NCBI GenBank assembly: GCA_013400975.1
Contig: WBMZ01011615.1
Span: 1-64,000 of the forward strand
DNA length: 64,000 bases
Source of the DNA: Atrichornis clamosus
Taxonomy: Eukaryota; Chordata; Aves; Passeriformes; Menuridae
Direction: 5' to 3'
Position numbers and translations under genes: made by a program. The stretch's first letter is position 1. The number at the start of each line of letters is the position of its first letter. Of the stretch, positions 53,606 to 64,000 are shown in pieces. The notes beneath the pieces are model-generated. The model did no database searches. It was not told the origin of the DNA and was given only the letters and a program-made list of their open reading frames with translations.

Positions 53606-56600
53606 GTAACCTGCAGGGCAATGACAGCAAGGAGACAACAACCATGATCCCTTGAAATCCAGTCTATGAAGATGTCTTATTGGCATAGGAATGGGATAAA
53701 ATTTAATCTTCATGCAGCATCACTTTTATTAGAGAAAGCAGTGTGATCCTAACCCATGGAGCAGCATTTCACCTTGGACAAGGGCAATGCACAAAGGAGC
53801 TGAAGGAGAGCTGTGCTGGTAATGGCTCTTTGACAGAGATGCCCCAGGTGCCCTACAAGCACTGCTGGGAGCTCCTGTACAGGCAGCAGCTGCACCAAGC
53901 CCCTGGAGGCAGACCTGGACATCAGGAACTCCATTTTTGTGACCTCTTGGCCTGTGATCCTAATTAATGCTCAGGTTATTGGCAGTGATGAAGAGCATCA
54001 TTAGGCAAGACTGGGGTGATGTGAGAGGCTATATGAGGTGGGAGCCATCTCACCTCACTTTGGGTCTTGGAGGCAGGGTGTCCAGCCCAGCTGGCTCACT
54101 GGGCTCTCCCTCTCATCAGTGGAAGGAGGTGTGTTCCCCTTGGAGGATTCAACTCGTCCTGAGGCGTGTGTTTAAGACCGGCGAGTTGGGAGTGTTGATG
54201 GTGGTATTTGGAGTTTACTGTCTTTCTTTATTGGCTAGAGAGTGGGAGTCTAATCTGGAGATGAGAGGGGCAACCAGTTTAGACTTGGCCAGTGGAAACA
54301 ATCCTTTTTGGTGTTTGATTACAGGAGTACCTTAAGAAGCCACATGGCTCAACATTTCTGGGAAGGGACCAAGTCCTGTGAGTGCCAAGCTCAGCACCAA
54401 GGCAATATCTTGCCTTCATGGGGTCAGGAATCAGAGTTATATAAGGCTAAAGCTAGAGAGGGTAGTCCAATTCTTGATGCCATGTGCCACTATCCTGAAT
54501 TTCTGCCCTTTCAGAGTCCATTTTTTCATAATGGGGAGCTGAAGAGTTATTCTTCCTGCTGAAAAATGTGTTCACCTTTGGGGGAAAAGCAACACCTTAG
54601 CCTGGTTTGCCCTGGCCAGGCTGCCAAAGGCATCCATGTGCCTCATTCTCTCCCCATTCCTTCTTCTATTCTCTGATTCTAGAGACCTCCCCTGTGCCCT
54701 CACATCTCTCCTAAATGGTATCCATCATTTTGTTTGCCGACTCTTCCTGCTGTGCTAGCAGTGGCTCCTTCTCCCTCTCCAGGCCCAGCTACCACACTAT
54801 GTACTCCAGATACTGCCTTGCAAGGCTTCAGAAAAGATTTCCCTGCTATTCAAAGAGAGAAGAACATATCACTTGATTCTCAAAGGCAACCTGTGTTTTG
54901 GTCAAGAAAACAACTAATCTGGCCTATCAGTGCAATAAGACAGAGAATAAAGCAAGGATGTTGAGCTACATCTAAAAAAAATGTGTTCTGTCAGCACAAA
55001 CATGATATTTTGTACCTATGGAAATCTCAAAAGAACATTTTGGAGGATACCTGCAAGTGTCCAGACAAACCACTGTGCAGGAGTAGGCAGTTTCCAGGGA
55101 AGTCTCTGTGTCCCTCAGGACTCCTACCAAAGCAGCAATGTTGGTGATCCTGACACCCAACCTGCTTTGATTCATTGTAAACAGCATTGATGGAAAAGCA
55201 GATTTGAGCTTGTTCCACAGGGTACATTAAATGAAATGTTACATACAGAAATTGTCCTACCATTGCCAAGCTCTTCCTGGATTTTAAATTTATGATTATG
55301 CACTTTCAGCCCTGCATAATATCATGAAGAAATACAGTGTTTCGTCTCTTGTTCGGTACCTCACATCTTTGTAAAAAGTCAGTCTTTCGGCTTTAGAGCG
55401 TAGGGATGGATCCAGTGTCCTCTGGCCATGAGACTGCTTGAAGGAGGACAGATGTGAGTTCATTTAGTTCAGCTGCTAGACTGTCTTCACCGAGTTTTCC
55501 CATTCCCCGCCATGCTCCCCCTGAATTGCTACTCAACAGCACCTCAGCCCTAGGGCTTCTACTCCACACTGCTCTCCTGACACAAACTGCCAGCCAGCTC
55601 CGTCAGCGGCATGTCCGTGGGTCTGGCAGGTCCTGAAGCCACAGGTCACACAGGGACCATTGTTTGCCAGAGACTGGGAGCTTCCCTGGAAGCGGTGTCT
55701 TGAAAGCAGGACCTAATGAAAAACCTCTCTTCTTGCTGCCATAGAAACTGAACAGACTTAACAACTTGTTACTTCTCTCATCTTCAAGAGCTCAGCTTCT
55801 GAAGTGAATTGACCTATGAAGATATTTGCATTAACTGCCACCCAATAGCTGAAGAAATGGGATTGAAGGGGAAAAAAAAGAGAAGAAAAATGTCCTAAAG
55901 CTCCTTTGAAAGCTGTTGGGCAAAGGGAAAGCTTTTGAGGAGTGTAGGCATTTCTCTGGAACAAGAATCAAGGGAACAGGAGGCCAAGAAGAAATTATTG
56001 GCCAAGAGGAGTTCACTATGGACATGGAAGAAACCCAGCTGGTTGGCTCTGAGCTTTGCTGTGACCCAGCAAGCTGCAGGACCAGCAGAGCTGCAGGCTT
56101 CGTGGGTACATTGCTCCTGGACAGCATTTTCCATCCAGCACTGCATTTCTTCTTCAGACAGCCATGGCAGTGTGAAGCTGCATTTCCTGGGGAGCAGTGG
56201 TTGTTGTTGGAGGCCTGTCTCATGAAGAGCTCTCACAGTGAGATTGCTGGACTAACCTCCAACATTCACTGCAGCTCTTGCAGGATCCTGCAACAGCTTT
56301 CCTTCCCCTGGGAGAGATTATGAAACAATAAGTTGTTGGTTTATAAGTTTAATGTGGTAGTAAATTAGAGGAACTCGGCATTTAGTTGTGAAGCTCAAAA
56401 AGCCAGATACTATCCATGAGCCCTGACATCTTCCCAACCATATTTTTTGCAACGCCGTGGCACAGGCTGCTCACAGTTGATCTCTTTGCTCCCAACACAT
56501 CTTTCTCATAACCAGGGATGATGCCCTGGTGCCTGCGGCAAAGCCTTCAGGAATAAACCTTCCCACCACGCCCTGCTGGCACCAGACCCCTCTTCCCTCT

Positions 56601-59600
56601 TGTCTCTTCCCACTCCGCTGTGGCTCTTTTCAGCAGGCACTGCTCAGTGCTCAGACATGCGACCCATTGGAGGCTGGGACAGAAAACCTCTCTGTCTGGC
56701 ACATCCCTGAGCACTGCTGCAGCTCAGTGCTCTGGTGACAGCCTGCAGGGCAGTCTGGAGGCTGTGGCTGTACTGGGTATGGGCAGGGCTCTGGGCATCC
56801 CCGTTTGGCCCCTGTAGTTTTCCTCTTTGCCCCTGCTGGGTTTGCCCTGCTGTGCCCTGAGTGAGCCTGGCCAGGCAGGCATGGACTGGATCCAGAGGCT
56901 GTTGCCTGATGAAGCAATGTCATTTGTTTGGCTGAAGAAGTCGCCCCACTTGCTCAGCTGGGTGCCTGCTGCCAACGCAGTGGGAACACTGTGTGTGTGT
57001 CCCGTCGGTTTGCCAAAGACCGCAAACCAGAGCAGGGCTGTTTTGGGTGGGACAGCCCAGGCAGGTGTGAATTATTCACGGACACGGGGTGCCTTTGACA
57101 GATTTACTGTAGGTGTCATCTTTCCCCCTTGCAGTTACCACCCTGCCTGCCTGCAAGTGCATGGTCAGAAGCAGCAAACCCCATGAGTATCTCAGCCATG
57201 TAGCCATCATCTTTACCCCATTTCTTTCCTGGGTTCTCACACCAACTTGGGCAGCATCCTGCAGTGGGTGCTGGGGGCTCAGCTGTGATACCCTGGTTCA
57301 ATATCACAGCTCCCGGACCTGCTCCAGGAGTTGTTGTTTGGGGTTTTTTTCCATTTGTTTTGGTCTTTTCTTTTTTAATTTTTTTAGATTTTGTGTTTGT
57401 CTTTTTATATTTATTTTGTGTTTTAATGTCATGTTGAAATTGTTGGCACCCTTCCTCCGAGGGCTGGGAATACCTGTAACAGGATAACCTGCCCCCAGGC
57501 AACTCCCACATGGACTCTCTATTTTGAAGTGAAAGAATTTAATTCTGAATAAATAAGTTTAGGACTGAAACCATTTTTGCTTTGTCTAATAAGACAAAGT
57601 TTGCAATGGTTTCTTCAGAGGTGGTTATTTCAGTCTGTTTTTCTGTGAAGATACTGAATGCACGTGCAATTTACTTAGTAATGATGCTGGTACCATGAAG
57701 TGGTCTCCTCTGGAACATCTGGCTTTTGCACAACAAATTATTCACATACATTGGGTCTTCAAGAGAATGTCTCCCAAGCACTAAATGCTGGGGAGACCCT
57801 ACCCTCTGGCTGGACTAGGATAGGAGTGCAACCATAAGTGGTTTTGTTGTTGTTGGACAGTGTCTTGGTCTTGGATCAAACATTAGGAGTTTTGGGGCAT
57901 GGTTTTGGCACAGCAATAGCACTTCATAAAGGAAAACAGATGACGGTTCTTTTCCTGTGTTAGTTTTGGCATAGGTCAGTCTTTCTCACAAAATAACCTC
58001 TTAAATTATGCTAACGAGGTTTCACAACAGACAGGCCATCATGGCATGGAGTGGAGTAAGAAGGTGTGTCCTGTTGGCCATGCTCAGCTGTGGAGAGGGT
58101 TGCTTACCAAACAGATACTCAAATGCTCCAGAATTACATTCAGAATAAGTCCAAGTTTTCCCTGCCAAGGCCCAGCCATGATAATTGCCCTGAAGCTCCT
58201 GCACTGGATTTATCATGTGGGAAAGGTTGTGGGCACTCTGCTGCCTTAGGGCAGAGACCCTACAGGGACTCAAAGGCAAGTGGGCAATTCCCCAGGAGGA
58301 GATGGGAGGTGACCTGGGGGCAAATGCTACCCAAACACACATCTCTGTGTCTCTGGGCAAGGATCTGGCATCAACCCATTGAGGGACAGTGCTCAGCCAC
58401 CCCCTGGAAGGATTTGGAACAATCATGGTCAGCAGGGACGAGCTGTGGTGGGCCACTGAGGTCTAGTCCCAGGGAACGCTGCCTACCACACTCACAGTGC
58501 TAACAGGGATGTAGCTAGCAAGTATCCAGCTGACAGGATATGTGAAGGAATATTCCAAATTTCTGTCCAGCGTAGGTGCATTTTGACTTGTTTCTGAGAA
58601 AATAATGATGAGCACTAATGATTCTACAACTCCACATGCAATTTTTGTCTCAGAAAGCATGACTGACTGCTGTCTTCTCAGCAACACAATGATCCAGAGG
58701 GTGGCAGGGGATGGGCACTGGAAGAGGCTGAGACTTCAAGTGTGTTAATTAATTTGTGGCAAATTATTTATGGAAACGGGGGAGAAAGACCAGGGCAAGT
58801 GATGGTGCCAACAAACTTTACCCCTTGCTCTGCCCTACCTCGCCAGCAGATCTTTTTTCTGAGTGCCTGGGAAGGGCTGAGTTCAAGCTGCCCCATTCAG
58901 GGTGTCCTCACAGCATCTGCCTGCACCTCAAGCTTATTTAAAAGCAATGCAGAGAGCCACACAAAGTGCTCAAACAAAAACCTGCAGTGTGCATAACAAC
59001 ACTCAGGAGCTGCTGTGTTCTACACCCACCGGTTTTGTAGCCAAGTAAATAGCTCCGGGGCACTGGTGGCTTGAACACTGCTTTTTCACAGCTGAAAAGC
59101 GATTCTATTTATTGCACATTTGTTTTGCACTTGAGAGCTAAATACTTCCTTTTCCCACCTTCTGCCGGAGACGCACACACCTCCAGCACGTAACCAGGAG
59201 CGAGCTGCTTCTCTGTGGGAGGGTGGCTGGATGACTCATGGAGATTCGCTTTTGCTCAGCCTGTGGGCTGTGATGTCCATGCAGAAGCCGGTGGTTCCTG
59301 TGGAGTAGAGTCCCTCTAAAACTGCAGAGGTCTTTGATTCGGGGTCCTATGGCAATTGCATGAACAGAAAAGCTCAAGGACAGTGAAATAAAAATGCGTG
59401 GGATGGCAGCAGTGGCCAGGTGCTCAGGCGAGGCACTCGGTGGGTGTGCAGTGGCCAAGGGAGCATCTGTGGCTACCTTCGTTTTGCTTCGAGAACGGGC
59501 AAGTTTCCAAGAGGCTCCAGAGCTCCCCCAGCCTCTGGGATGAGATTACAACATTTCATCCCCCCCAGGGCTTGTTCTGCCAAGGAGGGCTCCTGCCTCC

Positions 59601-59699
59601 CTTCCTGGTTTACTTTCTGAGTAACTACCGAGTGTGTGATACCCTGTGTGAGACATCCTGACGGCACTGCTCAGCAGAAGCCAACCCATGCTACCATGT
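53606..59699. other. Intergenic flank, no gene recognised
   Basis: Unique sequence of average composition. It includes a T-rich low-complexity stretch at 57336-57425. Open frames of up to about 150 codons occur on both strands but share no family features and overlap one another in conflicting frames. Confidence 0.6.
57336..57425. repeat. T-rich low-complexity tract
   Basis: Runs of T broken by single G or A bases over about 90 bases (tttttttccatttgttttgg and similar). No poly(A) tail of a recognised element can be assigned. Confidence 0.7.
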
Positions 59700-59815
59700 C
59701 CAGAAATCCTCGCCCCAGAACATGAGGCAATGGGCACAAACAGAAAAAGGACACTTTTGTACTGTGAGGGTGAACAAGCACTGGCATTGATTGTCCTGAG
59801 AGTTGTAGAATAAGA
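59700..59815 (+). mobile_element. CR1 LINE internal fragment, sense orientation
   Basis: The stretch gaggcaatgggcacaaacag, then cacttttgtactgtgaggg and gagcactggc-like gaacaagcactggcattg, matches the segment of CR1 just before the end of ORF2. Both ends are missing, so this is a broken copy; it abuts the AT-rich block that follows. Confidence 0.7.
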
Positions 59816-60410
59816 ATTATTTTGTAAACAGTTTATTTACTTACAATCCTCTACACATGAGAAGAACCTTGACTTCTCGAGTTAATCCAGAACATACAAG
59901 GTAAAAAATATTTGATCACGTTACAATATCTGCATTTCATTTTAAACCATAAAAAGTTAGACAGTTTAAAATGCTATAAAAGAAAATGGGAACAAGCTGA
60001 AATGGAAAAAGAAATCAGAATGCAACTAGTCATACCTTCATTGCTAAAAATGTCCCTGACCATCCTGTAATATAGTCTAAGTTGGGCATCACTTTGTACT
60101 GGAAGCATCATGTTTTAACAACATTACTGTGTTGGTAAAAAGTAATTACAGCTACAGTAGTGATTTGCACTGTAAAATTTTGGATTCTTTTCTATGTAAT
60201 TCCAAGTTGTCATTTGGGGAAATGCATGCTTAAGAGAGATCTGCAAACCAGGTGTACACGCCAGGAAATGTTAATTGTTTATACAGTAGGTTACAATTTA
60301 TTCATAAATAGCTAATTCATTGAAAATCATTCAGAGAACCTGAGTTGAAAATGGATTTGTGCCACAGTCCACAAGGAGTGTCAGGTAAGTGAAGGCTGAG
60401 GCTGTTGTGT
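59816..60410 (-). other. AT-rich block resembling the 3' end of a minus-strand transcript
   Basis: About 600 bases, markedly A+T-rich against a G+C-richer surround. Read on the minus strand it ends in AATAAA (reverse complement of 59832-59837) and has a second AATAAA at the reverse complement of 60298-60303. No open frame is evident. It could be the terminal exon of an unannotated lncRNA, a retrocopy of a 3'UTR, or a conserved non-coding element. Confidence 0.3.
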
Positions 60411-60555
60411 TACAGAATCATAGTATGATAGAATTGTTAAGGTTGGGAAAGACCTCTAAGATCATGGACTCCAGCCACTAACCCAGCACTGCCACCTTCA
60501 CCAGAAAGCCATGTCCCCAGGTGCCATACATACACATTTTCTGAACACTTCAGAG
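60411..60555 (-). mobile_element. CR1 LINE 3' end, antisense
   Basis: Plus-strand reading begins acagaatcatagtatgatag, then gttgggaaagacctctaaga, cactaacccagcactgccac and gccatgtccccaggtgccat, which is the CR1 3' end in reverse. It is truncated at about 145 bp, where the G+C-rich repeat region begins. Confidence 0.9.
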
Positions 60556-60629
60556 GCTGGTTCTCCCTTGTCTATGGCTGTGGGGAGTCTCCAGCTGCCT
60601 GTGGGAGCATGGTGCAGTGCGGGCTGGTG

Positions 60630-61265
60630 CTCTGTGTACCTTTTTGTCCTTAGGTCAAGGGCTTTGTCGAAAGCTGCAGAAACCTCTGGCAGCGTGGCAG
60701 TGGAGGGAGGGGATGGGGGTGTGCCATGGTCTGGTCCCGTCCCTGTCTGGGCCTGTGGCTGTAAAGGACATGAGAACAAAGAGTGGGGCAACCGCCCTGG
60801 CTCACCATGGGCAGCCCCTGCCCAGGCCTCTGCCAGATTCTTGAAGCCTTAACTTGCTGTCCGTGTCCTCGTAGAAGGCAGCGAATGTCTGTCTGTGTGG
60901 CCGAGCACAGGAGAGCGCCATGGCCTGGGCCCATCCCGGTCTGGGTCTGTGGCTTCAGAATGCAAGATAATATCAACAACCAAAGGAAGCAGTCACCTTG
61001 GCTCACCATGGCCAGCCCCTGCCCAGAGTTTTTCCAGAATCCAGCCCAGGCTTTCAGATCCACAATCTCCCTGGCAGAGCGGAGACACTCATCCCATGGT
61101 GTCATAGGCCACCACCAGGCAACTGTCTGATCTGGCACAGCCACCACACCAGTAGATTGGTGCCAAGAGTTGGTGTGATTATTGAATGCTCAGCTCAGTG
61201 TCAGTGTCCTTGTAGAAGTTAGGAAGTCTCTGACTTTGTGGCTGAAGAGGAGAGTGCACCAGGCT
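60630..61265. repeat. Imperfect tandem repeat, unit about 200 bp
   Basis: ATGGTCTGGTCCCGTCCC at 60726 recurs as ATGGCCTGGGCCCATCCC at 60920. TGGCTCACCATGGGCAGCCC at 60799 recurs as TGGCTCACCATGGCCAGCCC at about 60999. GTCCGTGTCCTCGTAGAAG at 60859 recurs as GTCAGTGTCCTTGTAGAAG at about 61199. This gives roughly two and a third diverged copies with indels; no transposon family recognised. Confidence 0.75.
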
Positions 61266-64000
61266 CCTGGTGCTGTGATGCACCTGGACTTGCTGTGGCC
61301 ATGCTGCTCTGGCACAGATGAGACCAGGAACATGCGTGTGACATGCTTGTAGTCCCAGTGGTGTGCACAACTCCTCTGGAATGAGCAGTGTCTGCTTTCC
61401 ACATATTTTCATAGGAACATGGTGGAGTAACAATGCAATGGGCTGCAGTTATGTTTTATATCCTGGAGGTGTAAAATTGCCATGGCAGTTGCCTAATTCA
61501 TTGTCATAGCTAATTTTTTTTTTCCCAGGGACCTCTTCCCTGCTGACTTTTCAGTTTGAAAATGCAGGCTGTCTCCACCAGCTTTCACCAGCACTGTGTG
61601 TTGCAGATGGAAATGTGATGGATATGGTTGCTGCTTGCTGTATGACTGTTTTGAGAGTCAAACCTTCAGGGGAAGAATCTCACATGCAGATAAAGTGTGT
61701 AAAAAACCAGGACGTAAATCCTGGAATGGACTTCAGCAAACAGGAGAAAGAAAACATGTGGCAGAAGATGGGCCCCCACAACACACCTTTGCCTTTGGGA
61801 AAACAACAAAATTACTGCTGAAGCCAGCAGGAGTTTCCAGTCCAAGTTTGTTTGCCACACATGAATGTGGATCGCCTAACAAATTGTATGGGTCACAGGT
61901 ATTGGCAAAGAATGGCCATAAATTATTTCTGGGCTAAAATTTCTTCCGCTCACTCTCTTCACTGATGTTTATGTAAGAGCTGGGGCTCCTCTGATCTATT
62001 TACTGAGGAATGATTTGCAGAAAATGCATCTCTAACAAGGTTGTGCCCTTTCTTATGGCTCTGTGATGCATGGCGTGTTCCTGTCCCAGCTCCCCACCTC
62101 ACCTACATGTGGCAGCGAGTGCTTGGAAAGGGGAATAGTGGGGCAGCCTCCCTTGTCTCGGGGGTGAGTCCCAGCACAAAGGGGAAGGTGAAGGGCGTTC
62201 ACCCAGTTTTCTAGCATGGGCTGCACGGACTCTTTCCAGGAAGCGTTCAAACCATCCTCATCAGGGTCAGAACGAGGACGGCATCCCTGCTGCCCTGTCA
62301 CCCACCCTTGGGTCTGGGACCCCACACAGGCACGGGGGCTGCCATCTGCCCAACCCATCCTTCCCTGCAGAAAGGCAGTAGCTTCAGCAGGGGCGTCTCA
62401 AGGACCAAATTAAACCCTCTGCGGGCAGCTGGACCACGCTGAGTGTCCAGCAGTCCCAGAAGACACGACGGACTGCAGCATTTCTGTCACTCAGATCCCG
62501 AGATTCCCGGCAGAGAGGGCAGGCGGGCTCCGCACTCCAGTGCAGAGGCACTGAGGGTGGGGAGCGAGGGCACGGCGCCTGCCACCATCATCCGTGTCCC
62601 TTCGCTGATCCCGGTGCGCGGAGCCTGTGTCTCACCCGGCAGGGAGCGCGCAGCCAGCCGCTCCTTGCACAGCATTCCCAGCGTTTGGCAGGGTGCAGCT
62701 GCCCTCTGCCGGCCTCCCGCCGCACAGCCGCCCGCTCCCTTGGAAAACACAGCGTGGATGTGCTGCTCTGCAGCCAACAGGGCTCTTTGGGAACGAGCCA
62801 GGCTTCCACATCTGCTCGTGGAAGTGTTCGGATTTGGTACTTCTGCCTGGCTTTCCCCAGGCTCAGTCATCCATTGTACGATGAGCAGGGAAAGTTAAAC
62901 TGGAGCCAGAAGTGCTGGGGCGCCTGCATTGCATGAAGAGGGTGAGAGAACAGAGGTGCTTGGTGCTGATTTTCAGATGCTTCGTTGCCCCTGGATGCTA
63001 CTTATGCTTCTGGATTTTCTGATATTTGTATGCCGTTTCTGCTCCCGGAGGAGGAGATCTGACAAAGGGCTGGCTTAGTCGGATATATCCAAAGTCCCTG
63101 GAATAAAATTTTAAAAGCATATTTAAATACTGGTTTTGAAAGCAAATCTCATCTTTTGTCACAGAGGAGAACTGGTGTCATGCTGGTGTGTTCGACAGTC
63201 AGTGTTTCATTGCAGGTGAGCACCAGCGAAAGCAGAGGTGATGAATTCCTTCACACATACCCGGCATCACTGTTGGAATTTTGGGGTCTGGAGGCTCAGT
63301 GCTGCAGAGCAACATCAGCTGTGGGCATGTAGCAGAGCATCCAGCCCGGGTGTGGCCACGCAGACGACAGTGCTGTTGTGTCCTGTGGTCTGCATTCAAA
63401 GCAGCTGGCTGAGTTGGCAGAGCTGGTCCTGATAGCTCACACACATTGCTTGGGTGCTCCAGAACCTGGGTTTATTTACTCCCCATGACCAAGAAGCAGA
63501 AGGACAAAGTCCACCTATTTTTTTCCTAGCTTCCTGTAGACGGTTAGATTTTTACAAGGGATTTCCCAAGGATGCTGTGAGTGAAGCTGTATCCACCCAT
63601 GCCAATGTGTGAAGACAGGTGGGGAATAGAGGGGACAGCTGTGACTTTAAACTGAGTTTTGAAGTTGCATTGCTATTTAGCTTCACCTGACACAAGGATG
63701 CAGTGTTACCCCAGGTTTTCTGTGAAACTGCTTTCCATACCAATGTCAGAGAGAGGCTGGAATGAGATACCAGGTTAAAAATGACTGGCTTTTTAGTGCC
63801 CAGATGGCTAGGATATCCAGCTGTGCACAATGCCAGGCAATGGCTAAACAGGGAGAGTTCTGGAAATGCAGTTTTCACTTATCATAAAAAGATGAGTCAA
63901 AACACGAAGACCAGGCACAGAGAAAGGCAGCCCCTGCCACTGGTGTCTGTGGGCTGTGGAAGAGGAGAGGGGCAGAAGCACTGCTGAGCCAGGGTACACA
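61266..64000. other. Intergenic flank to window end
   Basis: No gene recognised. Contains a moderately CpG-rich patch at about 62440-62760 (gcgcggagcctgtg, ccggcctcccgccgcacagc) that could be a weak promoter, and otherwise average sequence. Confidence 0.5.

Noticed and set aside
55895..56323. Overlapping 113-135-codon frames on both strands
   Set aside because: Mutual overlap on opposite strands, no domain, no conserved start context or splice series.
57290..57330. ggttcaatatcacagctccc, resembling a tRNA B box
   Set aside because: No matching A box, acceptor stem or anticodon arm at proper spacing.
38472..64000. Search for UBL3 coding exons expected downstream by synteny
   Set aside because: No ubiquitin-like coding segment seen; in human the gap between these genes is large, so UBL3 probably lies beyond the window.

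Overview
This window is vertebrate nuclear DNA, most likely from a bird. It holds an 11-exon, GT-AG-spliced gene in A+T-rich introns, a CpG-island promoter, and several fossils of CR1 LINEs, the dominant retrotransposon family of birds and other sauropsids. There is no mammalian Alu, B1 or L1 signature and no prokaryotic gene organisation. The species cannot be fixed from the sequence alone.

One protein-coding gene can be supported: KATNAL1 (katanin p60 ATPase-containing subunit A-like 1), on the + strand. Ten coding exons between 8889 and 38471 join in frame into 489 codons plus TAA, against 490 residues in human KATNAL1. The protein has an N-terminal MIT-like three-helix domain, a variable linker, a complete AAA ATPase core (Walker A, Walker B, sensor 1, arginine-finger segment) and the VPS4-type C-terminal helix. 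It is a microtubule-severing enzyme. The paralogue KATNA1 is excluded by the N terminus and linker.

Layout. 1 to about 600 is a CpG-island promoter with two divergent ACTACA-type (ZNF143/SBS-like) elements and a candidate non-coding first-exon donor at 48/49. About 600-8874 is 5'UTR intron. 8875-38471 is the coding part, with large introns carrying a CR1 copy (15.5-16.2 kb), a degenerate LINE reverse-transcriptase fossil (23.6 kb) and a second, intronic CpG island (25.07-25.44 kb). 38472 to about 39.6 kb looks like 3'UTR with two early AATAAA signals. From there to 64 kb no protein-coding exon is convincing. That flank holds five more CR1 fragments (including an old divergent copy at 51.5-52.05 kb), small tandem duplications, an imperfect ~200-bp repeat (60.63-61.26 kb), an AT-rich block that looks like the 3' end of a minus-strand transcript (59.8-60.4 kb), and two short CpG-rich patches. 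In human, KATNAL1 is followed by a long gene-poor interval before UBL3; the empty 3' flank fits that.

I found no dramatic new system. The best leads are the intronic CpG island as a possible alternative promoter for a KATNAL1 isoform lacking the MIT domain, the minus-strand 3'-end-like block, and a nested hairpin in intron 7. All calls are from reading the sequence; no alignment or database search was run.
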